The notes under the pieces are model-generated. The model made no database searches. It was not told the DNA's origin and saw only the letters and a program-made list of their open reading frames with translations. Positions 1 to 7,324 of a stretch of 39,502 nt of DNA are shown piece after piece. Within the stretch, counting starts at the first letter, position 1. Each line of letters opens with the position of its first letter. This DNA is from an uncultured Porphyromonas sp. (lineage in GTDB: Bacteria; Bacteroidota; Bacteroidia; Bacteroidales; Porphyromonadaceae), in assembly GCA_900539155.1 (NCBI GenBank), contig UQBE01000016.1, positions 1-39,502 of the forward strand. Reading direction: 5' to 3'. Both the position numbers and the translations under genes were made by a program.

Positions 1-1082
1 CCGCCATCCCTGGCGTCAAGGGCAAAGTCAGCTACGACCCCGCCACCAAGACGCTCACCCTCGAGGATGCCTCCATCGATGGAGGAGAACGTCACGGTAT
101 ATGGTCAACAGATGAGCTGACTTGTGTCGTCAAGGGGGAGGTCTCCATCACTTCTAATTCTAATTGGGGCGCAATGGTATTCGACAAGAATGCCATTATA
201 AAAGGGAATGGACAGCTCACTCTAAAGTCAGGAGGATGTGGTATCTATACTGGGGTTGCTCTACTTATTGAGGGTTGTACAGTCTATGCCGAAGGCGTTT
301 GGGCAATCGAAGGCAAGAATGGCACATCTGGAGAGTCTCTTACAATCAGAAATGCATCCGTCACGGCAAAGGGTACCGGAGGCTCCATCCGCGACCTCAC
401 AAACTTCAAGCTCGAGGGGTGTGAGATCACGAAACCCGCAGGGGCTGTCTGGAATGCCAGCAAGCACGCCGTCTGCGATGCCTCAGGCAATGTCATCACC
501 GACGAGGTGGTCATCACACCTGTACCTGTAGAGGAGTACGGCCTCAATATAGCCGGCGTGGAGGTCACCTCGGCGAACTGCTCCGACCTCACCGTCATCC
601 CTGGCGTCAAGGGCAAAGTCAGCTACGACCCCACCACCAAGACGCTCACCCTCGAGGATGCCTCCATCGAAGGTATATGGTCAAAAGATGAGCTGACTTG
701 TGTCGTCAAGGGGAAGGTCTCCATCACTTCTAAGAATGATTGGAGCGCAATGGAGTTCGATAAGAATGCCATTATAAAAGGGAATGGACAGCTCACTCTA
801 AAGTCTAAAGAAAGAGCTGGGATCCATCTACCCGCTTCTCTACTTATTGAGGGTTGTACAGTCTATGCCGAGGGCAATTGGGGAATCGCTGGCGAGTCTC
901 TTACAATCAGAAATGCTTCCGTCACGGCAAAGGGCACCGAGGGTTCCATCTGCGCCCTCGCAAACCTCAAGCTCGAGGGGTGCGAGATCACGAAACCCGC
1001 AGGGGCTGTCTGGAATGCTGAAGCGAAAGCCGTCTGCGATGCCTCGGGCAACGTCATCAAGGACGAAGTGGTCATCAGCCCG
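1..1082 (+). repeat. Two long in-gene tandem DNA repeats (about 560-590 bp)
   Basis: Bases 1-80 and 592-670 are nearly identical, and bases 471-525 match 1032-1080. The offset falls from 591 to 561 bp because the first unit has extra codons. The identity is high at DNA level as well as protein level, so the duplication is recent or kept alike by recombination. Confidence 0.85.
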
Positions 1083-1241
1083 AAGGGTGGCACGGCGATC
1101 GACTTCGTCACGCCTGAGCAGCTCCCCGCGGATGGTGCTATCTACGATATGAACGGCGTGCTACGCTCCGAGCCACTCGATGAGCTACCCACAGGTGTCT
1201 ACATCGTCGGTGGCCATAAGGTCATGCATGTACGGAGATAG
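1..1241 (+). CDS. Repeat-containing surface or secreted protein, 5' end beyond window
   Basis: The reading frame is already open at base 3, so the start lies left of the window; ATG 174 is internal. The visible part is about 412 residues made of two long tandem units. Each unit carries the same ordered segments: a GVKGKVSYDP segment, TKTLTLEDASI, KNAIIKGNGQLTL, LLIEGCTVYAEG, SLTIRNASVTAKG, LEGCEITKPAGAVW and a DASGNVI segment. The short, regularly spaced hydrophobic strands suggest a beta-helix or beta-solenoid fold, which is an inference. The last 30 residues (YDMNGVL ... LPTGVYIVGGHKV) resemble the short C-terminal tail of many Bacteroidota exported proteins and may be a sorting signal, although no YPNP motif is present. 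No catalytic motif is seen. The function is unknown; an extracellular adhesin or binding role is a guess. A terminator-like hairpin follows at 1360. Confidence 0.8.
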   Translation, partial: AIPGVKGKVSYDPATKTLTLEDASIDGGERHGIWSTDELTCVVKGEVSITSNSNWGAMVFDKNAIIKGNGQLTLKSGGCGIYTGVALLIEGCTVYAEGVWAIEGKNGTSGESLTIRNASVTAKGTGGSIRDLTNFKLEGCEITKPAGAVWNASKHAVCDASGNVITDEVVITPVPVEEYGLNIAGVEVTSANCSDLTVIPGVKGKVSYDPTTKTLTLEDASIEGIWSKDELTCVVKGKVSITSKNDWSAMEFDKNAIIKGNGQLTLKSKERAGIHLPASLLIEGCTVYAEGNWGIAGESLTIRNASVTAKGTEGSICALANLKLEGCEITKPAGAVWNAEAKAVCDASGNVIKDEVVISPKGGTAIDFVTPEQLPADGAIYDMNGVLRSEPLDELPTGVYIVGGHKVMHVRR

Positions 1242-1242
1242 C

Positions 1243-1336
1243 CGTTAGCTATTGGCTGTTAGCTGTTGGCCGTTGGCTAGGAACACGAGCACTCCGATAG
1301 CTAACAGCCAAAGGCCAAAGGCCAACAGCCAACAGC
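1243..1336. repeat. Heptanucleotide GTTGGCT-type arrays in inverted orientation
   Basis: Bases 1243-1280 read as successive 7-mers of the form GTTRGCY. Bases 1297-1336 read as the complementary form, RGCYAAM. The two arrays face each other and could form a long imperfect hairpin just after the stop codon of the first gene. Related arrays occur at 5133-5166 and 22062-22098. Confidence 0.7.
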
Positions 1337-1359
1337 ATTCGTAGTAGCTGTTTGAAGTT

Positions 1360-1416
1360 CTGAGGGGAGTGCGTAGCCAGTCGGCACGAGAGTTCCGCCC
1401 CTACGCCTCCTCTCAG
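1360..1416 (+). terminator. Terminator-like hairpin after the repeat protein gene
   Basis: CTGAGGGGAGTGCGTAG at 1360-1376 is nearly complementary to CTACGCCTCCTCTCAG at 1401-1416 and is followed by TTTT. The loop is about 24 nt, longer than usual, so a terminator role is probable but not certain. The remaining stretch to 1575 holds only a short uncertain ORF (1476-1568). Confidence 0.45.
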
Positions 1417-1575
1417 TTTTCGACAGACAGCTCTACACACCTGACGCAATACACTTCAAAAACTACAACAGAGCCATGAAACGAAAACTACACTTTAACG
1501 TGTGGTCGGACACAGGCATCATAATGCAAGGGAAAAGCACTCCCTTATATATACGACTATCACTTTAAGCAATAT

Positions 1576-3918
1576 ATGACTATGAAAAAGCAACTACGCA
1601 TTGGGATCTATATCCTACTAGCCACACTCCTAGCGAGTGTCGCTGTCGCACAGGAGCCTACTACTCCGGCTCTGCGCTCTGGACAAAAGGGCGTGATCAC
1701 CATGACCACCTCTCTTAATGTTGGGAAAGAATTCAATCTGACTGTCAAAGGTTCAGACATCTCCATTGTAGGCCTCGAGAAGAAGACCGACAGCACCTAC
1801 ACCATCACGAGCCAGACGATCAAAATCGAGGGCGAGGTGCAAAGTCTGAAATGCCCATCGAATATGCTGACCAGCCTTACTTTGGAGCGTTGCTCCTCCC
1901 TGACTGAGCTGATCTGCCGTTGGAATGATAAGATAACTAGCCTAAACCTGTCGTCTTGCACCGCATTGACCAAGCTTGACTGTTACGGACTTTATGCGAC
2001 TACCTTAGATTTGTCGCACAACACTGCATTGAAAGTATTAAACTTTAACGGTTACAAGCTGACCAGCCTAGACTTGTCGCACAACACCGCATTGACCGAG
2101 CTCACGTGTTCTAATCTTACTGTGCCCTTAGACTTGTCGCACAACACGGCTTTGACCAAGCTTGACTGTTCTGGGTTTGCTGCGACCACCTTAGACTTGT
2201 CGCACAACACTGCATTGACCGAACTCCGCTGTTCCGCCACTCATCTGTCCAGCCTAGACTTATCGCATAATAAGGCACTGAAAGTCTTCTACTCAGAGGA
2301 AGTTAGTATGACCAAGCTAGACTTTTCACACAACACAGCACTGGAAGTGTTGGTTGCTAATGAAGGTCCACTGAAGAGCTTGACCCTCCCCACGAGCAAG
2401 ACGCTGAGAGTTCTTGACTATACACAGACTGAAGTCGGGGATATAGATCTCTCTAACTATCCAGCCTTAGAGGCGCTTTGGTGTGGAATCAATGACTTAA
2501 CGCATCTGGACGTGTCAAACAATAGGCGCTTAAAGATCCTTGCCTGCTTTACCAACAAACTGACCAGCTTGGATCTATCGAATAATCCTGCCCTAGAAAC
2601 GTTGTATTGCAATGAAAATCAATTGACCAGTCTAAACGTGTCAAATCTGCCTGCCCTTACATTCTTGGACTGCTCTGATGGCCAGCTGACTAGCTTGGAT
2701 CTATCGAATAATCCTGCCCTAAAAGAGTTGTATTGCTCTAATAATCAGCTAACCAGCTTGGATCTCTCAAAGCAGACTGCTTTGGAATTGGTCTGGTGTT
2801 ATAAAAACCTTCCGACCACGCTAGATCTCGCCAATTGTCCCAATCTAACTATCCTAAATTGTAGTAACAACTTGCTGACCAAGCTAGAGCTCGCCAATTG
2901 TTCCAATCTAACTAAGCTAAACTGTGAAAACAACTTGCTACCCAAGCTAGAGCTCCCCAGCTGTCCAAATTTGAGCAGTATAGATTGCTATGGCAACTTG
3001 ATTCTGGCAAACGAGATGACCAACCTCGTGAAAGCTTTGCCGGACCGTAACGATAAGCCAAGTTGGAAAGGTTGGTTTAATGTATTTGACTCTAGTTCAA
3101 GTGATGAGAAAAATGTTTGCTACACCTATCATGTGGACATCGCCAACGCCAAGGGTTGGGCTGTAATAGAGCAAACGGGAACAGGAAATGGATTCTATCG
3201 AGGTAAGCCCACGCCAACGTACGAGGTCACGATCTCAGCAAACGAAGAGGGTGGAACGATCTTGACCGCAGGAGCGAAAGACTTAAAGATGGTACCCTAC
3301 GGTACGGACCTATTTATCGTCGACAATCCTAAAGAGGGGTACGAGCTTACCGCTCTCACAGCTAACGGAACGGATATCCTAGCTACGAAGAAGGTCTTCA
3401 TCTCGGGTCACACAATAATCAAGGCGACCTTTACTAAGAAGCCAAAGACCTACAAGGTAACACTGAAGCCTACCGAGCACGGCACGATCACTATCAAGGA
3501 AGATGTCGATCTCAACGCTGTGCCGGAAGGAACGAAGTTGACGGTCGTAGCTCAGGGTGCCAACGACAAGTGCGAGCTCACCAAGCTTACGGCAAATGGT
3601 GAGGACATCCTCAAGGATAAGACCTTCACCGTCACAAAGGACACAGAGGTCATTGCTGAGTTTGTCGACCACACGGGCATTGATGCAGTCGCTGCGGATG
3701 CGCTCGTCATCTATCCTAACCCTGCTAGCGAGTCCGCTACCATCACAGGTCTAGCACCTGAGGCAGCCGTAGCACTCTACACGCTAGATGGACAGCTGAT
3801 CACGCGCCTAGCTGCTGACCGCTCGGGTCGCCTACAGATAGACCTCACCGCACTGAGCGATGGTACCTATCTCGTAGTCACCGAGGGAGCTGCACAGCGC
3901 CTCGTCGTCAAGCACTAA
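1576..3918 (+). CDS. Leucine-rich-repeat protein with T9SS type A sorting domain
   Basis: This 780-residue exported protein starts with a signal peptide (residues 1-25, cleavage near AVAQ). Residues about 92-475 are 20-22-residue leucine-rich repeats of the form LTSLDLSNNPALxxLxCSNN. Two InlB-B-like beta modules follow at about 547-622 and 625-697, each ending in an A-T-F or A-E-F motif. The end (about 699-780) has YPNPASESATI, a TLDGQLI strand, LSDGTYLV and a terminal RLVVKH. That is the type IX secretion sorting domain (Por_Secre_tail, TIGR04183 class). The protein is therefore expected to cross the outer membrane by T9SS and be released or anchored to the surface. LRR proteins of this class often bind host or bacterial ligands; no ligand can be named here. 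ATG 1582 is an alternative start. A strong terminator follows. Confidence 0.93.
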   Translation: MTMKKQLRIGIYILLATLLASVAVAQEPTTPALRSGQKGVITMTTSLNVGKEFNLTVKGSDISIVGLEKKTDSTYTITSQTIKIEGEVQSLKCPSNMLTSLTLERCSSLTELICRWNDKITSLNLSSCTALTKLDCYGLYATTLDLSHNTALKVLNFNGYKLTSLDLSHNTALTELTCSNLTVPLDLSHNTALTKLDCSGFAATTLDLSHNTALTELRCSATHLSSLDLSHNKALKVFYSEEVSMTKLDFSHNTALEVLVANEGPLKSLTLPTSKTLRVLDYTQTEVGDIDLSNYPALEALWCGINDLTHLDVSNNRRLKILACFTNKLTSLDLSNNPALETLYCNENQLTSLNVSNLPALTFLDCSDGQLTSLDLSNNPALKELYCSNNQLTSLDLSKQTALELVWCYKNLPTTLDLANCPNLTILNCSNNLLTKLELANCSNLTKLNCENNLLPKLELPSCPNLSSIDCYGNLILANEMTNLVKALPDRNDKPSWKGWFNVFDSSSSDEKNVCYTYHVDIANAKGWAVIEQTGTGNGFYRGKPTPTYEVTISANEEGGTILTAGAKDLKMVPYGTDLFIVDNPKEGYELTALTANGTDILATKKVFISGHTIIKATFTKKPKTYKVTLKPTEHGTITIKEDVDLNAVPEGTKLTVVAQGANDKCELTKLTANGEDILKDKTFTVTKDTEVIAEFVDHTGIDAVAADALVIYPNPASESATITGLAPEAAVALYTLDGQLITRLAADRSGRLQIDLTALSDGTYLVVTEGAAQRLVVKH

Positions 3919-3964
3919 CGCGCACGATCTGACAGACGATAAGTTTGTCAGACTACAATAATAG

Positions 3965-3998
3965 AAGAGCTCCGTAGGACTAGTCCTGCGGAGCTCTT
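3965..3998 (+). terminator. Rho-independent terminator of the LRR protein gene
   Basis: A 15-bp stem (14 of 15 paired) runs from 3966-3980 to 3983-3997 with AAGAGCTCCG and its complement at the base, followed by TTATTT. It lies 47 bp after the stop codon. A smaller hairpin at about 3930-3951 precedes it. Confidence 0.8.
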
Positions 3999-4001
3999 AT
4001 T

Positions 4002-4064
4002 TAGAAATCGGAGTGTGTCGGAATAGATCGGACGTGTCGGAGGGGATCGGAGTGTATCGGACGG
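4002..4064. repeat. Degenerate 9-10-mer array, TCGGAG type
   Basis: TCGGA recurs every 9-10 bp, six times. The same family is at 5082-5131 and, inverted, at about 39380-39418. It marks the left border of the repeat-filled gap before glyS. Confidence 0.65.
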
Positions 4065-4072
4065 GTAACGAT

Positions 4073-4191
4073 TGTAGGGACGCACGGTCTGTGCGTCCGT
4101 TGTATCAAAACGTGACGAGTAGTGACTGATATGAACATCGTTATACGTCTCGCTTTAACGGGGACGGACGCACAGACCGTGCGTCCCTACA
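4073..4191. repeat. Perfect 28-bp inverted repeat around a 63-bp centre
   Basis: TGTAGGGACGCACGGTCTGT begins the left arm (4073-4100). Its exact complement forms the right arm (4164-4191). Each arm is itself a hairpin with GGACGCAC paired to GTGCGTCC. The word ATCGTTATACGT occurs at 4137-4148 and again at 4217-4228, and a diverged fragment of the same family (CCCCTACAAGTCGTTACACG) lies at about 14689-14708. This looks like a dispersed REP-like or miniature inverted-repeat element. No transposase is present. Confidence 0.7.
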
Positions 4192-4221
4192 GGAGTCGTC
4201 TCCGTGCGCCCCTACAATCGT

Positions 4222-4560
4222 TATACGTTGGGGGCGGGGACACCATCGTGGAGCTGGACGGGGGCATGCTCGACGTTGAGTTCGTCGTAGAGGTCTGCGT
4301 CGAGGAAGCGCTGCAGGACCTGTGCGCCTCCCTCGACGAGGAGCGACTCGATGCCCTGACTATGCAGGAGCGTGAGGAGCTCGCGCACCTCGCCAGTCGT
4401 GGCGAGGCAGGAGACGTGGGGCGGATATTGTCCGTCATGCACTTGCTCGAGGAGTGCAGGCGGGAGGAGGATGATCGTTGGTGCGGAGGCGTCTTGTAGC
4501 ATACGCAGCTCGGGGCGAGGTAGCCGACTGTGACACCGGAGGAGACGGATCGGCTGACCG
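4222..4560 (-). pseudogene. ribD: Relic of ribD (C-terminal reductase part)
   Basis: The minus-strand frame reads through a RibD-like linker (QPIRLL ... SRLPRPELRMLQ) into the reductase domain, with APTIILL, GIESLLVEGGAQVLQRFL and ADLYDELNVEHAPV. LLVEGGA followed by a DEL motif is typical of the RibD reductase that makes ribitylaminopyrimidine in riboflavin synthesis. The whole N-terminal deaminase is missing. At the other end the frame stops right after GVPAP, where the dispersed repeat word begins. The fragment is only about 110 residues against roughly 310-370 for a full protein. I read it as a broken leftover, with any working ribD elsewhere. Confidence 0.75.
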
Positions 4561-4783
4561 CCACTACCCGATCGATTGGTCAGGAGCGGGCCGTCCAGCT
4601 CTTCCGTGGCGATCTCTTCGCTTGGTGTCAGGGGAAAGGTATCCCCGCCAAGCTTCCCCCGATAAACCTTTTGGTGAGCAATCCGCCCTACATCCCCGAA
4701 TGCGACAAAGCGACGATGCGCCCCAACGTACTCGAGGGAGAGCCTCAGGAAGCGCTCTTCGTACCAGACGCTAATCCGCTCCG
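4530..4783 (+). pseudogene. prmC: Relic of prmC (release-factor glutamine methyltransferase)
   Basis: The frame encodes AVQLFRGDLFAW, then LLVSNPPYIPECDKATM and PQEALFVPDANPLR. The NPPY motif followed by Y-I-P and by the E-x-ALF-x-PD segment is diagnostic of PrmC/HemK, which methylates the GGQ glutamine of release factors. There is an in-frame stop at 4521-4523 and no N-terminal helical domain. The homology stops at NPLR, where a TCTAATC heptamer array begins. The fragment abuts and partly overlaps the ribD relic, in divergent orientation, as if the divergent promoter region and both 5' halves had been removed. Confidence 0.75.
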
Positions 4784-4812
4784 ATCTCTAATCTCTAACC
4801 CCTAATCTCTAA
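4778..4812. repeat. Heptanucleotide TCTAATC-type array
   Basis: Bases after the prmC relic read as AATCTCT/AACCCCT heptamers. The same family flanks the CCACGTGG elements at 18684-18720 and 39418-39462 and occurs alone at 14604-14628. Confidence 0.65.
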
Positions 4813-4845
4813 TAACATATCTTTACAGGGAAATTCGTCCGATTT

Positions 4846-5059
4846 CCTCCTTTTTCGAATATCCACGTGGGAAATCTCAAATCTCCACGTGGAGAATTTT
4901 TATTTTCCACGTGGGCGTGATTCATTTCCTCCGAAGTTTTATTTGATTCCTCCGAAGAATTTTTTCTTCCCCACGTGGAAAATAAAAATTCTCCACGTGG
5001 AGATTTCAAAATATCCACGTGGAAATCCGTTTTTCCCCGACATAGCGCCGTATCGATAT
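4846..5059 (+). repeat. CCACGTGG dyad element, copy A
   Basis: CCACGTGG occurs at 4863, 4885, 4907, 4971, 4993 and 5015, giving spacings of 22, 22, 64, 22 and 22 bp. The three left sites with their AT-rich linkers are the near-perfect reverse complement of the three right sites, so the single strand can fold into one stem of about 60 bp. The 56-base centre has TTCCTCCGAAG twice (4926 and 4947), 21 bp apart. The element starts with CCTCC before TTCGAATATCC and ends at TATCGATAT. It lies between the prmC relic and the glyS promoter. It carries no credible gene. A dispersed non-autonomous element is the best reading. Confidence 0.9.
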
Positions 5060-5081
5060 TTTTGGCTTTTGGCTAGAGTCA

Positions 5082-5166
5082 TCGGAGGTGTCGGAACCAT
5101 CGGAGCCATCGGAGTGGATCGGAGTGATCTGAGCCAACAGCTAACAGCCAAAGGCCAAGAGCTAAC
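5082..5166. repeat. TCGGAG 9-mers followed by GTTGGCT-type heptamers
   Basis: Bases 5082-5131 have TCGGAG-type words every 9-10 bp. Bases 5133-5166 then read as AACAGCT/AACAGCC/AAAGGCC heptamers. They end about 10 bp before the glyS -7 promoter box, so they occupy the -33 region and could influence promoter strength. Confidence 0.6.
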
Positions 5167-5176
5167 CTCTTTTTCG

Positions 5177-5184
5177 TATCTTTG
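5177..5184 (+). promoter_or_regulatory. Bacteroidota -7 promoter box for glyS
   Basis: TATCTTTG matches the TAnnTTTG -7 consensus, 30 bp before the glyS ATG. No clear -33 TTTG is seen upstream. Confidence 0.65.
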
Positions 5185-5213
5185 TCTCCATAATAATAAG
5201 TATAAGCATCAAT

Positions 5214-6767
5214 ATGGCATCACAAGAAGACCTCTTTAAGAAGATTGTATCCCACTGTAAGGAGTATGGGTTTGTCTTCCCCTCATCTGATATTTACGAC
5301 GGACTGAGCGCTGTCTACGACTATGGTCAGAACGGTGTAGAGCTTAAGAACAACATCAAGCGATACTGGTGGGAGGCGATGACACGCCTGCACCCCAACG
5401 TGGTCGGCATCGACTCGTCGATCTTTATGCACCCAGATATATGGAGGGCTTCGGGACATGTGGATGCTTTCAACGACCCACTGATTGATAATAAGGACTC
5501 CAAAAAGCGTTACCGTGCGGATGTCCTCATCGAAGACCAGATAGCCAAGATAGAGGGCAAGGCGGATAAGGAGATTGAGAAGGCGCGCAAGCGCTTTGGC
5601 GACTCCTTTGACGAGTCACTCTACCGCACGACCAATCCTCGTGTCAAGGGCTACCTCGAGCAGGCGGAGGCTCTGCGTCAGCGCATGGCTAAGGCGCTCA
5701 ACGATAACGACCTTGAGGAGCTACGCCGGATTATCGTCGACGAGAAGATCGTCTGCCCTATCAGTGGCACGACAAACTGGACGGAGGTGCGGCAGTTTAA
5801 CCTCATGTTTGCCACCGAGGTTGGGTCGACAGCTGAGGGTGCCTCGACAATCTACCTACGTCCCGAGACGGCGCAAGGTATCTTCGTCAACTACCTTAAC
5901 GTGCAGAAGACGGGACGTATGAAGCTCCCCTTCGGTATCGCACAAATCGGTAAAGCCTTTCGCAATGAGATTGTGGCACGTCAGTTTATCTTCCGCATGC
6001 GCGAGTTTGAGCAGATGGAGATGCAGTACTTTGTCCAGCCAGGCACTGAGCTAGAGTGGTTTGAGTACTGGAAGAAGCTACGCCTGCACTGGCACTACGC
6101 TCTGGGCTTCCCACATAGCGACTACCGCTACCACGACCACGAGAAGCTGGCTCACTATGCCAACGCAGCTACTGACATAGAGTATCTCATGCCTTTCGGC
6201 TACAAGGAGGTGGAGGGTATCCATAGTCGCACGGACTTTGACCTATCGCGCCACGAGGAGTTCTCGGGCAAGAAGCTCCGCTACTACGACCCCGAGACGA
6301 AGGAATCCTATGTCCCCTACGTCGTCGAGACCAGTATCGGTGTGGACCGTATGTTCCTATCGGTGCTCTGCGGAGCATACAAGGAGGAGCAGACGGAGAG
6401 TGGCGAGACACGCGTAGTCCTCTCACTACCACCCGCACTGGCACCGGTCAAGCTGGCTGTCCTGCCACTCGTTCGCAAGGATGGCCTGGATGAGAAGGCG
6501 CATGAGGTAGTACGTTTGCTTCACTTAGACTTCGCCTGCCAGTATGACGAGAAGGATAGTATCGGCAAGCGCTACCGCCGTCAGGATGCTATCGGTACGC
6601 CTTACTGTATCACGGTGGACCACCAGACGCTCGACGACAACACGGTCACGCTCCGCGACCGAGACACGATGCAGCAGGAGCGCATCGCTATCTCTGAGCT
6701 ACACGACCTCATAGCTGAGCGCACCAGTATCAATACCCTACTCAAGAAGATCGAAGATGAAATATAA
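5214..6767 (+). CDS. glyS: Glycyl-tRNA synthetase (dimeric type)
   Basis: This 517-residue class II aminoacyl-tRNA synthetase charges tRNA-Gly with glycine in the cytoplasm. The N-terminus (KEYGFVFPSSDIYDG, then DYGQNGVELKNNIK) is that of the alpha2 GlyRS rather than the alpha2beta2 type. RPETAQGIFVNY and FRNEIVARQFIFRMREFEQ (motif 2) follow, then the motif 3 segment ETSIGVDRMFL, and the C-terminus is a normal anticodon-binding domain. Length is usual for the family. It is the first gene of a tight run with the isomerase, surE and lpxB. The window also holds a tRNA-Gly gene at 19545. Confidence 0.97.
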   Translation: MASQEDLFKKIVSHCKEYGFVFPSSDIYDGLSAVYDYGQNGVELKNNIKRYWWEAMTRLHPNVVGIDSSIFMHPDIWRASGHVDAFNDPLIDNKDSKKRYRADVLIEDQIAKIEGKADKEIEKARKRFGDSFDESLYRTTNPRVKGYLEQAEALRQRMAKALNDNDLEELRRIIVDEKIVCPISGTTNWTEVRQFNLMFATEVGSTAEGASTIYLRPETAQGIFVNYLNVQKTGRMKLPFGIAQIGKAFRNEIVARQFIFRMREFEQMEMQYFVQPGTELEWFEYWKKLRLHWHYALGFPHSDYRYHDHEKLAHYANAATDIEYLMPFGYKEVEGIHSRTDFDLSRHEEFSGKKLRYYDPETKESYVPYVVETSIGVDRMFLSVLCGAYKEEQTESGETRVVLSLPPALAPVKLAVLPLVRKDGLDEKAHEVVRLLHLDFACQYDEKDSIGKRYRRQDAIGTPYCITVDHQTLDDNTVTLRDRDTMQQERIAISELHDLIAERTSINTLLKKIEDEI

Positions 6768-7299
6768 TCTCTCCCTCAGAGTAGCCCTCGTGGCACTACT
6801 CTCCCTAATCCTCGCCTCCTGCGAGGACCCTATTGACGCATCTACTCAGTGGCGCATCACCAATGAGAGCGCATTTAATGAGTATAGCTCTAAAGAGGAG
6901 TACCAGAAAGCCTCCATCGAGGGCTCATCGGCTTACGTCTATATGAAGTGGCTCGCCCACGGAGATGGTAAGGAGTATCCTATCGAGACTTCACGCTTCA
7001 AGTGCCACTACGAGATGAGACTGCTCGTGGGCGACAAGGTCGTAGACGGTAACTACGGCTCGGAGCGTCCAGCGGTCTTTGCAATTAACCGAGGCCTGAA
7101 GAACCAACTTGTCGAGGGGGCCCGCATAGGTCTCCAGCAGATGGTCGTAGGCGACGAGGCTGAAATCATCATCCCCTGGTACCTCGCCTACGGAGAGAGG
7201 CGCTCTGGCGACATCAATCCTTACACGGCGCTGAAGTTTCGCGTCAAGCTCGAGGAGATTATCCCCGAGGGGCAGCGCTCCGCCGTATCACACGACTGA
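6757..7299 (+). CDS. FKBP-type peptidyl-prolyl isomerase lipoprotein
   Basis: The 180-residue protein begins with a lipoprotein signal peptide ending in LILASC, so Cys22 should be lipidated. The C-terminal half has the FKBP core order: a VVDGNYG strand, GLQQMVVGDEAEIIIP, WYLAYG and a final LKFRVKLEEI strand. It probably speeds proline isomerisation during folding of envelope proteins. It overlaps the end of glyS by 11 bp, which points to co-transcription and coupled translation. The N-terminal half (residues about 30-80) is not recognisable beyond family-typical spacer. Some conserved FKBP aromatic residues look altered, so activity is likely but not certain. Confidence 0.85.
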   Translation: MKYNLSLRVALVALLSLILASCEDPIDASTQWRITNESAFNEYSSKEEYQKASIEGSSAYVYMKWLAHGDGKEYPIETSRFKCHYEMRLLVGDKVVDGNYGSERPAVFAINRGLKNQLVEGARIGLQQMVVGDEAEIIIPWYLAYGERRSGDINPYTALKFRVKLEEIIPEGQRSAVSHD

Positions 7300-7324
7300 A
7301 TCTATCAACCTTTAAATCTACACA

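Noticed and set aside
4122..4499. Plus-strand ORF of 125 residues
   Set aside because: It is antisense to the ribD relic and begins inside the dispersed inverted repeat; its composition is that of a shadow frame.
4863..5022. E-box (CACGTG) sites of the eukaryotic type
   Set aside because: The core word is the same, but bHLH factors do not occur in bacteria; the likeness is to the palindrome only.
4846..5059. CRISPR array
   Set aside because: The repeats are 8-bp palindromes with 14-bp linkers, the linkers recur between copies, the arms are inverted and no cas genes are near.
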